From Verrucomicrobiota bacterium (GTDB lineage: Bacteria > Verrucomicrobiota > Verrucomicrobiia > Chthoniobacterales > JAFAMB01), in contig JAFBAP010000078.1 of NCBI GenBank assembly GCA_019247695.1, positions 1 through 56,402 on the forward strand: 56,402 bases of DNA, read 5' to 3'. The translations under genes and the position numbers were made by a program. The notes under the pieces are model-generated. The model was not told the DNA's origin and did not search any database. It saw only the letters and a list, made by a program, of their open reading frames with translations. The stretch's first letter is position 1. Each line of letters begins with the position of its first letter. Positions 42,234 to 49,856 of this stretch are shown piece by piece.

Positions 42234-42935
42234 TCAGGGCTTCCACTCGAGGTTGAGGACTCCGGGCTGCCGCGCAAGGCTGTGCAGAAACGGAGGCGGC
42301 TGCGGATCGTCGGGGGAGGCCCGCCAGTGCACTTCGATGCTGAACTGCCGCTCATGGCGCCGTTCGTCATAGGTTATCGCCCAGGTATCGGTTTTGTAGC
42401 CGGTCGCCTTGAAACGGGCACTGATCTCATCCTCGGTCGGGCCCTCCCCGGTGTCCGCCACCGTCAACGTCAGCGTTGCGTGGCGGTCTTGTTTCCAGCG
42501 TTTCTCGACCCATTTCAAGCCCCACAAGACAACGAGGCCCAACGCGAGCGATGCCAAACCGAGTGCGAGTTGGCCGCCGCCGAAGCAGAGACCGAGCACG
42601 GTGACGAACCATAGGGCGGCGGCGGTGGTCAGGCCCAGGACGAGGCCCTCCTTGCGCACGATCGCACCGGCGCCGATGAACCCCATACCGGTCAAAATGC
42701 CGAGCGGCAGGCGCATGAGGTCCAGCTGGATGTAGGAATTGGCGGCCTTGCCGGACGTGTCGAGCAGTAGGTTGACTTCCAGCATGGTGATGGAGGCAGC
42801 CAGGCAGACCAGCAGGGTCGTACGCAGCCCGGCAGGATGGCCGTGCTCGCCCCGGTTCAGGCCGATCAACCCACCCGCCAGGACGGTCAGGACTAACCGT
42901 AGAGCAACCTCCGGCCACCCTATCGTGGGAGACAT
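42234..42935 (-). CDS. MgtC/SapB-family membrane protein
   Basis: The 233-residue protein has four or five hydrophobic segments in the first 150 residues with LAGGLIGLNRGEHGHPAGLRTTLLVCLAA and GMGFIGAGAIVR, the signatures of the MgtC/SapB family, and a soluble C-terminal domain of about 80 residues. Family members are linked to growth in low magnesium and to control of ATP synthase, but many are uncharacterised. No magnesium transporter gene is adjacent. A leader before the gene (toward 42960) shows no clear motif. Confidence 0.87.
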   Translation of the reverse strand: MSPTIGWPEVALRLVLTVLAGGLIGLNRGEHGHPAGLRTTLLVCLAASITMLEVNLLLDTSGKAANSYIQLDLMRLPLGILTGMGFIGAGAIVRKEGLVLGLTTAAALWFVTVLGLCFGGGQLALGLASLALGLVVLWGLKWVEKRWKQDRHATLTLTVADTGEGPTEDEISARFKATGYKTDTWAITYDERRHERQFSIEVHWRASPDDPQPPPFLHSLARQPGVLNLEWKP

Positions 42936-43003
42936 AACTTGATTCCGTTCATCACAACAGTTTCGCCGGGTGAACGCGTGCGGTCGGCACCAAACGTTAC
43001 ATG

Positions 43004-43027
43004 CGGCGGCGAAGATCTTCGCCGCCG
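43004..43027. promoter_or_regulatory. Perfect 24-bp palindrome in the MgtC-collar intergenic region
   Basis: The sequence reads CGGCGGCGAAGA and then its exact reverse complement, without loop. It lies in a 300-base gap between the divergent MgtC-like and collar-protein genes, 68 bases before the MgtC-like start and 213 bases before the collar gene. A protein-binding site or cruciform is possible. The rest of 42936-43240 shows no gene. Confidence 0.5.
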
Positions 43028-43240
43028 TCGGCGACGGCCGGCAACTTCATCGAGGCGGCGGAATAGGTCGGCCGGATCTTCATAGGCCCGCGCGCTCAAG
43101 TTCACCCGCGACCGTAGCCGCCGGTCAGCAGCCCGACTCCCAAGGCCGGCATCCAGCAACCGGCGCGCCGCGAGCAAGCTTTCTTAGCTGCCGTTAGATT
43201 GCCCTAGCCATCGGGGCTCTCTTGGACTTAATTCACGGTT

Positions 43241-44866
43241 ATGAGCGAACCCCCAGATAGCCCCATTCCGCCCATTGGCGGCGAACCCCCAGAAAGGACA
43301 CCTGCTGCACAGCCATCCCCCCCCGGACCGTGGTGGCGGGATTGGTACCGCGACTTGCGGCCGGAGGAAGGGATGCTGATCGTAGCAATCATCGCCCCGA
43401 TTATCGCGGTCATCGTGTCGCTCGTGACTGCAGGCTTGGTGAGCAGCCATACCAGAGCCGACGTTCGGCGAATGGACAGCGAACTGCGCTCCGTCCGGGA
43501 CTCGGTACAGGGGACCAGCCGGGCTGACGCCCAGCGGCTGGATACTGAACTGCGTCCAATCCGCGAATCGCTGCAGGGAATTAGCCGGGCCGACATCCAG
43601 CGGTTAGACAACGAACTTCGTTCCGTACGCGACTCGGTGCAGGGAGTCAGCCGGGCCGATATCCAGCACTTGAACAACGAGGTTGCGTCGATGCGGGACT
43701 CGCTCCAGGGGGTGACTAAGGCCGACTTTGACCGGCTGAACAATGAGCTCGCCTCGCTGCGGGATTCGCTGCAGGGCGTCACCAAAGCTGACCTGCAAGG
43801 GTTGAGCAATGAACTGGTCTCGCTGCGGGAATCCGTTCAGAGGGCCAACGGTGAAGACAAAGGGCGGCTGGACGATCTGGTGCAGCGGGTCAACGCGGCT
43901 GAGAACCGGCTCCGGCCGTTTCAGGACGAAGTTGAGCGGCTTAGAGGTCGGGCCGCAGACGCTTCCAAGGATCTGAACGAGGCAAGAAGCCAGTACCAGC
44001 AGGCGCACCAGGTCATTAACGATTTTCAGATCATCATTCGCAATTATGATGCGGTTCTGACGGTTAAAGAGGCTGAATTCAAGGGGATGGTGAAGGACCT
44101 GGAGAATAACGTCGGAGCCCTCGTTCTTGAGCAGATGCCGATCGGCAGCATCCTGATGTGGCCGCTCACGGAAAAGCCGCCTGCGAAATGGCGAATTTGC
44201 GATGGCCAGCCCGTGACCAGTCAGGAAGGCCCTGAGTTTTGCCAGCTTTTCAGGGACGCTTACTGGACAACCGACGGCGGGAAGGCTGTCCATGTGCCGG
44301 ATTTAAGGGGGTATTTCATCCGTGGTGCTGACACCCGTAAGAGCGGAGACCCTGATAAAATCGACGAAGATGCCCCTCGTGAGGTTGGGAGTAAGCAGGC
44401 TGAGAAGCTGCCGCAGCACACCCACGACGTCTCCGACGTGCGGGTAGCGGGCGGTCTGGGGACGGAGCAGAGCAGAAATTTGTTTGCTTATCAGACCCAG
44501 CGGCGGGAGCAGCTGAGACCTGGCAGTGATGTCCGAACGTTCCCGGTTGGCAGCGGCGAGGCGCCGGGGAATGCCCCTTTGGCTTCGGCGCCCGGCGGCG
44601 GGGCAGCAAGCCCGAATCCCGTTCAGGCGCAAGCCGGCGTGGAGGGGGCGGCGCCCAGCCCAGCGGCCATAGGAGGCGGGGAGACGCCGAATGCCCCCGT
44701 CGCCCCGGTGCAAACGCAAGCGCAGACCCAACCCCCGGCCTCTGGAGCCGATGCGGAGGTTGACGCCATGGCGTTGCGAGGTGACCTCGGACCGATGATA
44801 AAGCAGCAGGGAAAGCTCCGGCCTGACAACATCGCGCTGCAATTCATCATTCGAGTTCAGCGTTAA
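43241..44866 (+). CDS. Membrane-anchored coiled-coil protein with phage tail-collar domain
   Basis: The 541-residue protein starts with a Pro-rich segment (1-40), then a membrane helix at about 44-67. Six 22-residue repeats follow at 71-202 (pattern SRADIQRLDNELRSVRDSVQG), then more coiled coil to about 290. Residues about 299-400 form a tail-collar-like domain: PIGSILMWPL, WRICDGQP, VPDLRGYFIRGAD and PQHTHD, as found in phage fibres and microcystin-dependent proteins. A Gly/Ala/Pro/Gln-rich insertion (about 405-508) precedes the final RPDNIALQFIIRV strand that normally closes the collar fold. I infer an envelope-anchored stalk with a fibre-like head. There are no other phage genes here. Confidence 0.75.
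   Translation: MSEPPDSPIPPIGGEPPERTPAAQPSPPGPWWRDWYRDLRPEEGMLIVAIIAPIIAVIVSLVTAGLVSSHTRADVRRMDSELRSVRDSVQGTSRADAQRLDTELRPIRESLQGISRADIQRLDNELRSVRDSVQGVSRADIQHLNNEVASMRDSLQGVTKADFDRLNNELASLRDSLQGVTKADLQGLSNELVSLRESVQRANGEDKGRLDDLVQRVNAAENRLRPFQDEVERLRGRAADASKDLNEARSQYQQAHQVINDFQIIIRNYDAVLTVKEAEFKGMVKDLENNVGALVLEQMPIGSILMWPLTEKPPAKWRICDGQPVTSQEGPEFCQLFRDAYWTTDGGKAVHVPDLRGYFIRGADTRKSGDPDKIDEDAPREVGSKQAEKLPQHTHDVSDVRVAGGLGTEQSRNLFAYQTQRREQLRPGSDVRTFPVGSGEAPGNAPLASAPGGGAASPNPVQAQAGVEGAAPSPAAIGGGETPNAPVAPVQTQAQTQPPASGADAEVDAMALRGDLGPMIKQQGKLRPDNIALQFIIRVQR
43451..43846 (+). repeat. Six tandem 66-bp coding repeats
   Basis: Each unit encodes 22 residues beginning Ser/Thr-Arg/Lys-Ala-Asp and ending Val/Leu-Gln-Gly. 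The first is the most divergent, the third and fourth the most alike. A period of 22 equals two hendecads, which fits a coiled coil with nearly straight or right-handed packing rather than a plain heptad pattern. Repeats of this type can change in number by slippage. Confidence 0.9.
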
Positions 44867-45127
44867 CCGGCATGACGTCGAGGTGTCTGTCCGGCGCAAG
44901 AACACTGGTGCCAGCGCATGATCAATGGCGTCCTGCCGGTGCCTTCCTTGGAAACAGGGGAGATACCGGCCGGGACAAATAGTCGTACGGCACTCTTGAG
45001 CGAACCCGACCACGCGTGTACAAATCATCCCGCCCACCCAGGAGGCGGTTTGCCTTGGCGCCGTTTCCACGACTAAATGCAGGGAAGTCGGGACGGATTT
45101 ATTTCAGTGGCAACTCAGGCATTTTGT
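44867..45127. other. Intergenic stretch without recognised gene
   Basis: The 261 bases between the collar-protein stop and the leader hairpins show no gene, repeat or terminator that I can support. Together with the hairpins and small ORF, the gap to the response-regulator gene is about 440 bases. Confidence 0.4.
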
Positions 45128-45164
45128 GCAGAGTGTTGCTCTGCGGCCGGGGTGTAAGCCGGCC
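45128..45164 (+). promoter_or_regulatory. Two abutting hairpins in the response-regulator leader
   Basis: GCAGAG at 45128-45133 pairs with CTCTGC at 45139-45144 (five-base loop). The next base begins a second perfect hairpin: GGCCGG at 45145-45150 pairs with CCGGCC at 45159-45164 (eight-base loop). With no base between them the stems could stack. They lie about 60 bases before a strong ribosome site. A leader RNA structure is likely, but its class is not known. Confidence 0.5.
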
Positions 45165-45221
45165 CGTTCCGGCATAGGCTTATCAATGACCGACATGACC
45201 ATTAGACAAGGAGGTAGGACC

Positions 45222-45320
45222 ATGGATGTTCAAGGCGGCGCGCTGAGAAAGGGGGGTGGAAGCCGTGCCGATCGGGGCTTGAACGCTCGTGTGTCATCAT
45301 TCGCGTGTACGAGTTGGTAG
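45222..45320 (+). CDS. Short upstream ORF with strong ribosome site, overlapping the response regulator
   Basis: AAGGAGGT at 45208-45215, six bases before ATG 45222, is the best ribosome site in this area. The frame encodes 32 residues (MDVQGGALRK, then Gly/Arg-rich) and ends at TAG 45320, 13 bases inside the response-regulator reading. It contains A AAG GGG at 45248-45254, a canonical -1 slip heptamer in the right phase; a -1 shift there would enter the response-regulator frame, which is open from 45218. A short stem (45260-45264 with 45276-45280) follows five bases later. It may be a leader peptide, a frameshift product or the mark of a one-base indel. Confidence 0.45.
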   Translation: MDVQGGALRKGGGSRADRGLNARVSSFACTSW

Positions 45321-45712
45321 GGATCAGAATCGTTCTTGTTGAGGATCACGCGGACACCCGGGAATCGACCAGCCGCATTCTCGAGATGTACGGTGCGCAA
45401 GTTACGACGGGTGCAAACGGGCAGGAAGGTCTGGCTGCGATCCGCATCCTGCGACCGGACGTCGTGGTGGCAGATCTGGCGATGCCGGAGATGGACGGTT
45501 ACACGTTGATTCGAGAAGTGCGAGCCTTGGGGGCGGAGTCGGGCGGGGCGGTTCCGATGATTGCGCTTTCGGCGCACGCCAGTCCGGACGAGAGAGTGCG
45601 GACCCAACACGCTGGATTCTCCCTGCATCTGGCCAAGCCCACCAAACCGGCTAACTTGGTGCAGGCCATCCTGAACGTGGTCGACCAGGGCAAGGGAGGG
45701 GCACTGCGTTAA
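45305..45712 (+). CDS. Single-domain response regulator (receiver only)
   Basis: The 135-residue product is one CheY-like receiver: acidic pocket VEDHADT, phosphoacceptor Asp in VVVADLAMPEMDG (about residue 57), the switch Ser in ALSAHAS and Lys in LAKPTKP. There is no output domain, so it acts by protein contact or as a relay. GTG 45305 is the first usual start in this frame, but no ribosome site precedes it; the good one belongs to the overlapping upstream ORF in another frame. Coupling or -1 frameshifting from that ORF may supply translation. No kinase gene is adjacent. Confidence 0.85.
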   Translation: MYELVGIRIVLVEDHADTRESTSRILEMYGAQVTTGANGQEGLAAIRILRPDVVVADLAMPEMDGYTLIREVRALGAESGGAVPMIALSAHASPDERVRTQHAGFSLHLAKPTKPANLVQAILNVVDQGKGGALR

Positions 45713-45798
45713 GCGGCCCGGGCCCGGACGGGATCTCCATGACGGCATGCGACCAACGGCGGAGGCCGAGGCGTGCCGGTCCAGGCTGGCCTGGCCTC

Positions 45799-46365
45799 TT
45801 ACCCTTCGTCGGTCTGAAGCCCGGCATCCCTGTCCGGTAACTCCATGACAAAGCTGGCGCGCGTCTCGAGGCGCTCCGTGCCGTGCCCGGGAGGAATCAT
45901 AAGTTCCCTGAGCGTACCATCCCAGGTTTTCGCGCCCAGGTATAAGCCCACCAGCGTAATCGGGAGCCGGAACCTCCGTGGCCCGATGCTGCCCGGGTTA
46001 CAGAACCAGACTTCGTCCGACTGGGTGATGGACGCTTTGTGAGAGTGGCCCGACACGACCAGCCGCAAACCGGCTATGCGCGGGTTGAGGTCGAGCCGTT
46101 CAAGCTGGTGGAGCAGATAGACGAGTTCACCGTTGACCGAGATGATTTCGGTCGCCGGCAAGCTCAGTCGATCGCCGTCGACATTGCCGCACACGGCGAT
46201 GGTCGGCGCAAAACGTTCAAGCCACGCCAGGACACCGGCGGAGCCCACGTCTCCCGCATGCAGGATCAGGTCCGCACCGGCCAATTCCGGTTCCACGCCG
46301 GTGCGGATCAAACCATGAGTGTCCGAGAGGATGACCATTCGCTTTATGTCCGAAAAGGCGTGCAT
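45799..46365 (-). CDS. YfcE-like calcineurin-type phosphodiesterase
   Basis: The 188-residue protein has the complete metallophosphoesterase set: LSDTHG, LHAGDV, CGNVD and SGHSH, followed by CNPGS near the end, in the order of the YfcE/MJ0936 family of small phosphodiesterases. The natural substrate is unknown. ATG 46365 is used; an ATG at 46338 would remove nine residues and also gives a family-like start. The start lies 16 bases from the large inverted repeat, so the promoter must be within or beyond that repeat. Confidence 0.88.
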   Translation of the reverse strand: MHAFSDIKRMVILSDTHGLIRTGVEPELAGADLILHAGDVGSAGVLAWLERFAPTIAVCGNVDGDRLSLPATEIISVNGELVYLLHQLERLDLNPRIAGLRLVVSGHSHKASITQSDEVWFCNPGSIGPRRFRLPITLVGLYLGAKTWDGTLRELMIPPGHGTERLETRASFVMELPDRDAGLQTDEG

Positions 46366-46380
46366 GTGGAGTTCGGAGTC

Positions 46381-46621
46381 CGGTCACACGGCGGGCGCGG
46401 CGGAGAAGAATCACACGGCGCCACGGCGGGCCGCAGCGACCACGGCGGGAAGACAGAAAATTACCCGGCACCCGATGCTTGACCCCGAATTCGGCTCCTG
46501 GCAAGGATTACGCCGTGCCTGTCCAGCCGCCCTCATTGGTGGCATTCTTCTTCCCGCCGTGGTCGCTGCGGCCCGCCGTGGCGCCGTGTGATTCTTCTCC
46601 GCCGCGCCCGCCGTGTGACCG
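46381..46621. repeat. Perfect 73-bp inverted repeat (241 bp in all)
   Basis: Bases 46381-46453 are the exact reverse complement of 46549-46621, 73 of 73 positions, with a 95-base centre. The arms consist of the words CACACGGCGCCACGGCGG and CACGGCGGGAAGA known from 24649-25033. The right arm ends five bases from the dtd stop and the left arm begins 15 bases from the YfcE start. The centre carries a TTACCCGGCACCCGA word like that beside argG and no open frame of note. Without transposase, a small non-autonomous element or a large RNA hairpin are the main readings. Confidence 0.9.
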
Positions 46622-46626
46622 AATTT

Positions 46627-47079
46627 TTACTGCCACTCCCGGGTATCGATCCAGATGGTAACGGGGCCGTCGTTGATCAGACTGACTTCCATGTGGGCGC
46701 CGAATTTGCCCGACGCCACCGGGCCGCAATGCCGTCCCGCCAGTAACCGGCAAAAGCTTTCATAGAGCGCCTCGGCCTTTTCCGGGGGAGCCGCATCGAC
46801 GAAGGAGGGCCGGTTGCCTTTCTTTGTCCGCGCGAAAAGTGTGAATTGGCTGATCACGAGAATGCCGCCGGCCACCTCCGTGACGGAACGGTTCATGGCC
46901 CCTTGCGCATCCGAAAAGATGCGAAGCTGCAATGTTTTCCGTGCCAGCCACTCCAGGTCTTCCGGTCCATCCGTGACGCCGACCCCGAGCAGCATCAGTA
47001 ACCCGCTGCCGATTGCCCCTGCCTCATGGCCGTCGACCGTGACCGAAGCCGTTTTTACCCGCTGGATCAAGGCGCGCAT
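46627..47079 (-). CDS. dtd: Dtd, D-aminoacyl-tRNA deacylase
   Basis: Dtd removes D-amino acids (and glycine) wrongly attached to tRNA. The 150-residue protein has MRALIQRVKTASVTVDG at the start, the SQFTLFA motif in the middle and NDGPVTIWIDT at the end, where the Gly-cisPro motif enforces chirality. I start at ATG 47079; a reading extended to 47319 has no family character. It is divergent from the CPBP gene, 54 bases apart, and its stop touches the inverted repeat. Confidence 0.93.
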   Translation of the reverse strand: MRALIQRVKTASVTVDGHEAGAIGSGLLMLLGVGVTDGPEDLEWLARKTLQLRIFSDAQGAMNRSVTEVAGGILVISQFTLFARTKKGNRPSFVDAAPPEKAEALYESFCRLLAGRHCGPVASGKFGAHMEVSLINDGPVTIWIDTREWQ

Positions 47080-47133
47080 GGCCGGAACCCGGTTCGACGT
47101 TTCGGCGAACGCGTGTAAGCTTTGCGTTTTACC

Positions 47134-47943
47134 ATGAGCTATCCCTTCGCATTGGTTGCCGCGCTCCTCGTTGCGGTGAGCCTGGCTGTCTACGTGCGTC
47201 TCTTTCGGCTCGTTTACGCGACCGGCGGGGGAAAGGTCAGCGCCGAGCAGCTTACATGGGTAGACGTGGTATTTGCAACGGCACTGGTGTTTTACATCGT
47301 TTTTCAATCGTTTGCCCACTTGAAGACGGCGGGTTCGCCCGGCGCCGCAAGCTTCTCAGGAGAGCAGTTGATCCTGGCGACGCTGCTTTCGTGGGCCCTG
47401 ATTCTCGGCCCGATCCTCATCTCCTTTCGAGCCCGCGGCATTCGGGTGGGCCAATTGTTTGGTTTCGACCGGTTGCCGATCCTGCGGGCGATCGTGTGGG
47501 GGGTTGGGCTGTTGTTCACGGCACTGCCGCTGGTCTTCGGGACCAGTGAAATTGTCACCCAATGGCTGAGAGACCGTTCCGGGCAGGATTCGCAGGAAAT
47601 CATCCAGGTTTTCCGAGACTCGACCCAGCCCGGGCAGCGCGTGTCCATCATCCTTCTGGCCGTCGTGATTGCACCCGTGGCGGAGGAACTGGTGTTTCGC
47701 GGTTATCTGTACACGGTGATGAAACGATTTTTCGGGTCGCTGCCATCGCTTGTTTTCACGGCGGTGCTGTTCGGCCTGGTGCACGTGAACGTCCCGGCGC
47801 TGGTGCCGTTATTTGTGCTGGCGTGCGCGTTTACGATCGCCTACGAGGTGACCGGGTCGTTGTTCGTGCCGATGGCGATGCATGCGGTGTTCAACGCGCT
47901 GAACCTTGTCGCAGTCCTGATGTTTCCGCATGACCTTAGCTGA
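47134..47943 (+). CDS. CPBP-family intramembrane metalloprotease
   Basis: The 269-residue protein has about seven hydrophobic segments and the CPBP/Abi motifs in order: EELVFRG, FGLVHVN and MAMHAVFN, which hold the catalytic glutamates and histidines. Members cleave membrane or prenylated proteins, and in bacteria often give self-protection from bacteriocins; the target here is unknown. ATG 47134 gives the best start; TTG 47122 is possible. The 3' end overlaps thiL by 14 bases, so the four genes to tsaB may be one transcript. Confidence 0.88.
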   Translation: MSYPFALVAALLVAVSLAVYVRLFRLVYATGGGKVSAEQLTWVDVVFATALVFYIVFQSFAHLKTAGSPGAASFSGEQLILATLLSWALILGPILISFRARGIRVGQLFGFDRLPILRAIVWGVGLLFTALPLVFGTSEIVTQWLRDRSGQDSQEIIQVFRDSTQPGQRVSIILLAVVIAPVAEELVFRGYLYTVMKRFFGSLPSLVFTAVLFGLVHVNVPALVPLFVLACAFTIAYEVTGSLFVPMAMHAVFNALNLVAVLMFPHDLS

Positions 47944-48811
47944 CGCCGGTGAAGATCAGGTTGTGGCGCAGCTCATCAAGGCGCTGCCTAACGATGCGCG
48001 CGTGCTTGTGCCGGCAGGGGACGACTGCGCGGTGGTTCGTCACGGGCCCGAGCTTCTGTTGCTGAAGACCGATTGCGTGATAGAGGACGTCCATTTCACG
48101 CGCGCATCGCCGCCGCGAGCGGTCGGCTGGAAGGCGCTCTGCCGGGCGGTCAGCGACGTGGCGGCCATGGGGGGCTGGCCTGGAGACGCCCTGATTACCC
48201 TTGCCGCCCCTCCCGCGCTGGAGTTCTCCTGGGTGCGCGGGCTCTACGCCGGATTGCGGCGCGCGGCGGAAAGGTATCGCATCAACGTCGTTGGCGGCGA
48301 GACTGCCAGATCATTGGGTGGCATCTTCATTTCCGTCGCCCTGACCGGGTCGGTGCCCTCGGGACGATACGTGACTCGGGCCGGCGGTGAACCCGGTGAC
48401 TCGATTTTCGTCACGGGAAAACTGGGTGGCTCCCTGGCCGGCCGTCACCTCCGTTTCGAGCCGCGGGTGGAGGAGGCCGTGTGGCTGAACGAAAATTTCC
48501 GTCTTCACGCCATGATGGATCTCAGTGACGGGCTCGCCAAAGATTTACCGCGTCTGGCGCGGGCGAGCGGCGTCGGGTTCCGGATCGACCGCGCGGCCGT
48601 GCCCCTGAACCGCGGCTGCACCGTCGACCAGGGGTTGGGGGACGGCGAGGATTACGAACTGCTTTTCATCGTCGCGCCGGAAGAGGGTGCCCGGCTCCAG
48701 GCTGCGTGGCCTCAGGCGTTTCCCAAATTGAAGCTGAGCCGGATTGGTGAGCTTAACACCGGCACCGCGGTTGATGGGGTGCCGGGAGGGTATGACCATT
48801 TTCGGCGTTAA
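47930..48811 (+). CDS. thiL: ThiL, thiamine-monophosphate kinase
   Basis: ThiL phosphorylates thiamine monophosphate to the active diphosphate. The 293-residue protein shows GDDCAV, KTDCVIEDVHF, VSDVAAMGG, GGETARS and MDLSDGLAKDLPRL, the metal and nucleotide sites of the PurM-like ThiL fold. The ATG lies 14 bases before the end of the CPBP gene. tsaE follows after 14 bases. No other thiamine gene is in the window. Confidence 0.93.
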   Translation: MTLADAGEDQVVAQLIKALPNDARVLVPAGDDCAVVRHGPELLLLKTDCVIEDVHFTRASPPRAVGWKALCRAVSDVAAMGGWPGDALITLAAPPALEFSWVRGLYAGLRRAAERYRINVVGGETARSLGGIFISVALTGSVPSGRYVTRAGGEPGDSIFVTGKLGGSLAGRHLRFEPRVEEAVWLNENFRLHAMMDLSDGLAKDLPRLARASGVGFRIDRAAVPLNRGCTVDQGLGDGEDYELLFIVAPEEGARLQAAWPQAFPKLKLSRIGELNTGTAVDGVPGGYDHFRR

Positions 48812-48825
48812 CGCTCGACCGGATC

Positions 48826-49233
48826 GTGGAACGGATTTGTCATTCTCCCGAGGAAACGCAGGCGGTCGGGTTCGATCTGGGTCAATCGACCGTACCCGGA
48901 GCGGTATTGGCCTTGCACGGGGACCTGGGAGCGGGCAAAACCGAGCTGGTCAAGGGTTTGGCTGCCGGGCTGGGGAGCGACGAACCCGTCAGCAGTCCCA
49001 CATTTACCCTCGTTCACGAATATCGGGGAGGCAGGCTGCCGGTATTCCATTTCGATTGGTACCGGCTCGAACGTGCCGACGAGCTGGAGGAAACCGGATT
49101 CTACGATTACCTGGACCGGTGCGGGGTGACGGTTATCGAATGGGCCGGCAGGTTCCCTTCGGAATTGCCGCCGGGAACTCAACACGTTTATCTGTCGTTC
49201 TTAACGGATGACGCCCGTGAGGTACGGTGGTGA
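48826..49233 (+). CDS. tsaE: TsaE, ATPase for t6A tRNA modification
   Basis: TsaE is the ATPase partner of TsaB and TsaD in making threonylcarbamoyladenosine at position 37 of ANN-decoding tRNAs. The 135-residue protein has a Walker A loop GDLGAGKTELVKGL, the SPTFTLVHEY segment and a late VIEWAGRF motif, as expected. GTG 48826 is the likely start. The end overlaps tsaB by seven bases, so both are translated together. The two genes support a shared role in the same modification. Confidence 0.94.
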   Translation: MERICHSPEETQAVGFDLGQSTVPGAVLALHGDLGAGKTELVKGLAAGLGSDEPVSSPTFTLVHEYRGGRLPVFHFDWYRLERADELEETGFYDYLDRCGVTVIEWAGRFPSELPPGTQHVYLSFLTDDAREVRW

Positions 49234-49835
49234 TCGAGCTTGCGATCGAGAATTCAACCGGCCGGGGCAGCCTTGCCGTCGCGAAGGATGGCTGCGTAGT
49301 GCAGACGGCGTCGTTTGAGGGGTCCAGCCAGTTGGCGCTTGCCGTCGCCGCGGCCCGGCAGGCGGTAACCGCTTTCGATCGTATCGTAATCGGTACCGGA
49401 CCGGGTTCGTACACCGGTTTGCGGGTGGCAGCCGCAACGGCCCTGGGGTTACAGGTAGCTCTCGGCTGCGAGTTGGCGGGATGCCCGTCCGTACTCGGGT
49501 TTGCCGAGGACACCTACCTTGTGATCGGGAACGCTCGCCGTGGAAGCTATTTCTTTGCCATGGTCCGCCACCACCGCCTCGCTGACGGTCCCCGGCTTAT
49601 CCCCGCCCACGACCTCCACGTAACGCTGGCCGCATTGCCGTCCATACCCTGTTTTGCGACCACGCCAATTCCGGAAAACGTTCAGGCCCGGTTTAGCGAC
49701 CCTGGCGCAGAACATCTTCTGAGTCGGTCCCCTGCCTGGACTGCTTCGGTCGAACCGCTCTACCTGAAAGGGCCTCACGTAATGGTGCCGAGTGTCGGGT
49801 GTGGGGTGCCGGGTAAATCAGGAGAAGCCACGTAA
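49227..49835 (+). CDS. tsaB: TsaB, t6A biosynthesis protein with repeat-derived C terminus
   Basis: TsaB is an ASKHA-fold protein that pairs with TsaD and is needed for t6A synthesis. The 202-residue product has IELAIENSTGRGSLAV at the start and GTGPGSYTGLRVA in the middle, followed by a weakly conserved second half, as usual. The last 17 or so codons are unusual: the bases 49785-49815 consist of the GGTGTCGGGTG and GGTGCCGGGTAA words found in the intergenic repeats near 51650, so the C terminus seems to have been extended by repeat sequence. The active region is not touched. Confidence 0.92.
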   Translation: MVIELAIENSTGRGSLAVAKDGCVVQTASFEGSSQLALAVAAARQAVTAFDRIVIGTGPGSYTGLRVAAATALGLQVALGCELAGCPSVLGFAEDTYLVIGNARRGSYFFAMVRHHRLADGPRLIPAHDLHVTLAALPSIPCFATTPIPENVQARFSDPGAEHLLSRSPAWTASVEPLYLKGPHVMVPSVGCGVPGKSGEAT

Positions 49836-49856
49836 CCTATACCTCCGCCGTGTGAC

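Noticed and set aside
43241-44866. Remnant prophage
   Set aside because: Only the collar-like domain recalls a phage; there are no capsid, terminase, integrase or other tail genes, and the protein has a membrane helix.
46381-46621. Insertion sequence with terminal inverted repeats
   Set aside because: The 95-base centre cannot encode a transposase and no target duplication is visible; at most a non-autonomous element.
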